Shown here: piece after piece, positions 62,565 to 64,000 of the stretch
Layout of the letters: each line of letters opens with the position of its first letter
Position numbering within the stretch: position 1 is the first letter of the stretch
DNA from: Iris pallida
Taxonomy: Eukaryota; Streptophyta; Magnoliopsida; Asparagales; Iridaceae
DNA length: 64,000 bases
Direction: 5' to 3'
NCBI GenBank assembly: GCA_029216955.1
Contig: JANAVB010003400.1
Location: 16,666,551-16,730,550, forward strand
Program-made: the position numbers and the translations under genes
Notes under the pieces: model-generated
The model's database searches: none
Told to the model about the DNA's origin: nothing
Seen by the model: only the letters and a program-made list of their open reading frames with translations

Positions 62565-63107
62565 CGTAACCCCTCTTTCCGAAGGTTTGGAAAATATCAT
62601 TTTATTTATTTGTTTGAATTAAAATGTGATTTTTAGAATTATATAAATATTTATTATAGAAGGCCTTAGTCACGGTTTAGTTTTGGAGTGCAAGATAACC
62701 AAGAATTCTGGCACTGAGAGTGTGGTCAAGTGCTTTGACTAGTGTTCTAGCAATGGTAGAGAAGGCCGAGTCATAGGTGCATACTAACTAAGAAAACCAG
62801 GCTAAATTGTGACATAACCCAAGGAATAATTTAATTACTTATTATTAAGATTATTGGCTTTTAGAAGACCTGGTTGTTCCAAACTAGCCCGAATCCAACC
62901 CAAGTCCTGGTGGTCATGTAGTACGACCAACGTCGTCCATGTAGATATATAGATGTGTATATATCGGTAGTCCATTTCTAGTATTGTGAATAATTTCTAT
63001 AAATTATATATTGAATATAATATGTGTATTATTGCTATTTAAATTTATATCTTACTTGGAAATAGGATAACCTTCTCTTAGAATAATATTTTTGGGATTT
63101 ACTTAGG

Positions 63108-63190
<83 letters not shown>

Positions 63191-63192
63191 TA

Positions 63193-63246
<54 letters not shown>

Positions 63247-64000
63247 TTGTGTATAAATATATTCATAATAGGTAGACATAGTGCTTTTTACATATTTTTC
63301 CCTCGATCTTGAATATTAGAGAAATATAAATTTAAATATAAGGGTTATTTACACTAACTACCCCTATGTTTTTGATTTCTAACACGGGGTACCCCTACTT
63401 TTAAACTATTTACACTAACTACCCCTATGTTTTTGGTTTATTACACGGGGTACCCCTACTTTAAGGAAAAATAAAAAAATTATAACACTAACTACCCCTA
63501 CGTTTTCTAAAGGGAGGGGTAGTTAGTGTAAATAGTTTAAATCAGGGGTACCCCGTGTTATAAATAAAAAACATAGGGGTAGTTAGTGTAAATAACCCTA
63601 AATATAAATTTCTTTTGCCTTCAGTCATTTTCTCCCTAATCATGATCATTTGTACAACTTTATCTTATGTCTTCTCTAAACATCGCCATATCATAAGTTT
63701 GTATCACTTATATTTTTTTGCTTGGACCTAAGGAATTATTTTTAAAATAACTTCTTACCCAATTGTCTATTAATCTCGAGTTAAGCTTTTGGATTCAAAA
63801 GTTTCCTCTCAATCGTTGAATATTGAATATCCGTGAAATAAGGATTATAAGATTTTTACTTATTTTGACTTCGATCATTATCCTTCCTAATCAATTGTTT
63901 TTATTTTCAAGAAGCTGATCTTATACTCGAAGAACAGATACTTACACTTTTTCTATCTTTATCAACTTGTATGATATTTTAAACTCCTTTGATATTCTTG
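62565..64000 (+). repeat. Second LTR-like sequence after D (runs off the window)
   Basis: Starts CGTAACCCCTCTTTCC and follows LTR D from its first base (GTC..GGTTTAG/GTTGGGAA, then CTTTGACTAGT, then GCCGAGTCATAGGTG, then GGTTGTTCCAA), but with perhaps one third of bases changed. That is far more than the LTR pairs of E1 to E3. It has a (TA)n tract (about 63108-63245) and a fold-back element. It is either a very old partner of D or a related element joined by recombination. Confidence 0.65.
63341..63599. mobile_element. Small fold-back element with TTACACTAACTACCCCTA ends
   Basis: AGGGTTATTTACACTAACTA at 63341 is inverted at 63580-63599, with a flanking 7-bp AAATATA repeat (63334-63340 and 63600-63606). 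The left arm unit TTTACACTAACTACCCC plus CACGGGGTACCCCTAC occurs twice in direct order before the inverted copies. The AT-rich duplication is only modest support. Confidence 0.8.

Overview
This is plant nuclear DNA, almost certainly a flowering plant. It is a gene-poor, heterochromatic-type block made almost entirely of nested transposable elements. The evidence is a plant L1-type LINE with a DUF4283 ORF1, Tekay/Del-like Ty3/gypsy chromovirus pol genes, giant LTRs, a Mutator-like and a hAT-like non-autonomous element, and long (TA)n tracts. I found no host gene, rRNA, tRNA or CRISPR array. Species and chromosome cannot be named from this sequence. All percentages and repeat counts below were made by eye.

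Layout. 1-3793 and 14882-~15436 (minus): one LINE split in its ORF1 by E1, a complete LTR element (3794-14876, target duplication TTTGG). ~15437-18058 (plus): coding-free internal DNA of LTR element Q. The 3' LTR of Q ('LTR A') runs 18059-40411 but is interrupted three times: by a GC-rich insert R (18473-20035 and 29082-29282) that carries complete element E2 (20036-29081, target duplication GTGGG), and by complete element E3 (30953-39656, target duplication ATATT), which itself carries a hAT-like element (35553-36124, 8-bp duplication). Q lies inside the protease region of a plus-strand chromovirus P (40412-43843, then its LTR to 45021). The P LTR is broken by a minus-strand chromovirus M (LTR B 45022-49092, then pol). 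The M pol gene is split by a solo LTR (50761-55412, duplication CACGA), which is itself split by a Mutator-like element (53618-54712, 9-bp duplication). M ends abruptly near 57.3 kb at the 3' tail and LTR of another plus-strand element S (to 58780). The S LTR is entered by LTR D (58781-62274), followed by a primer site, only 290 bp of internal DNA, and a diverged second LTR running off the end with a fold-back element in it.

How it works together. E1, E2 and E3 are the most interesting objects. Each has 3.4-4.9 kb LTRs around only about 1.25-1.34 kb of non-coding internal DNA. All share, with D, the same 18-nt primer binding site, which looks complementary to plant tRNA-Ile rather than the usual initiator tRNA-Met. 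They share a hairpin-plus-purine-tract 3' end with the chromoviruses P and M, and short motifs recur in LTRs that otherwise barely align. I infer a family of coding-free retroelements mobilised in trans by Tekay-like chromoviruses, with conserved RNA signals and modular LTRs. Every autonomous pol copy in the window is broken.
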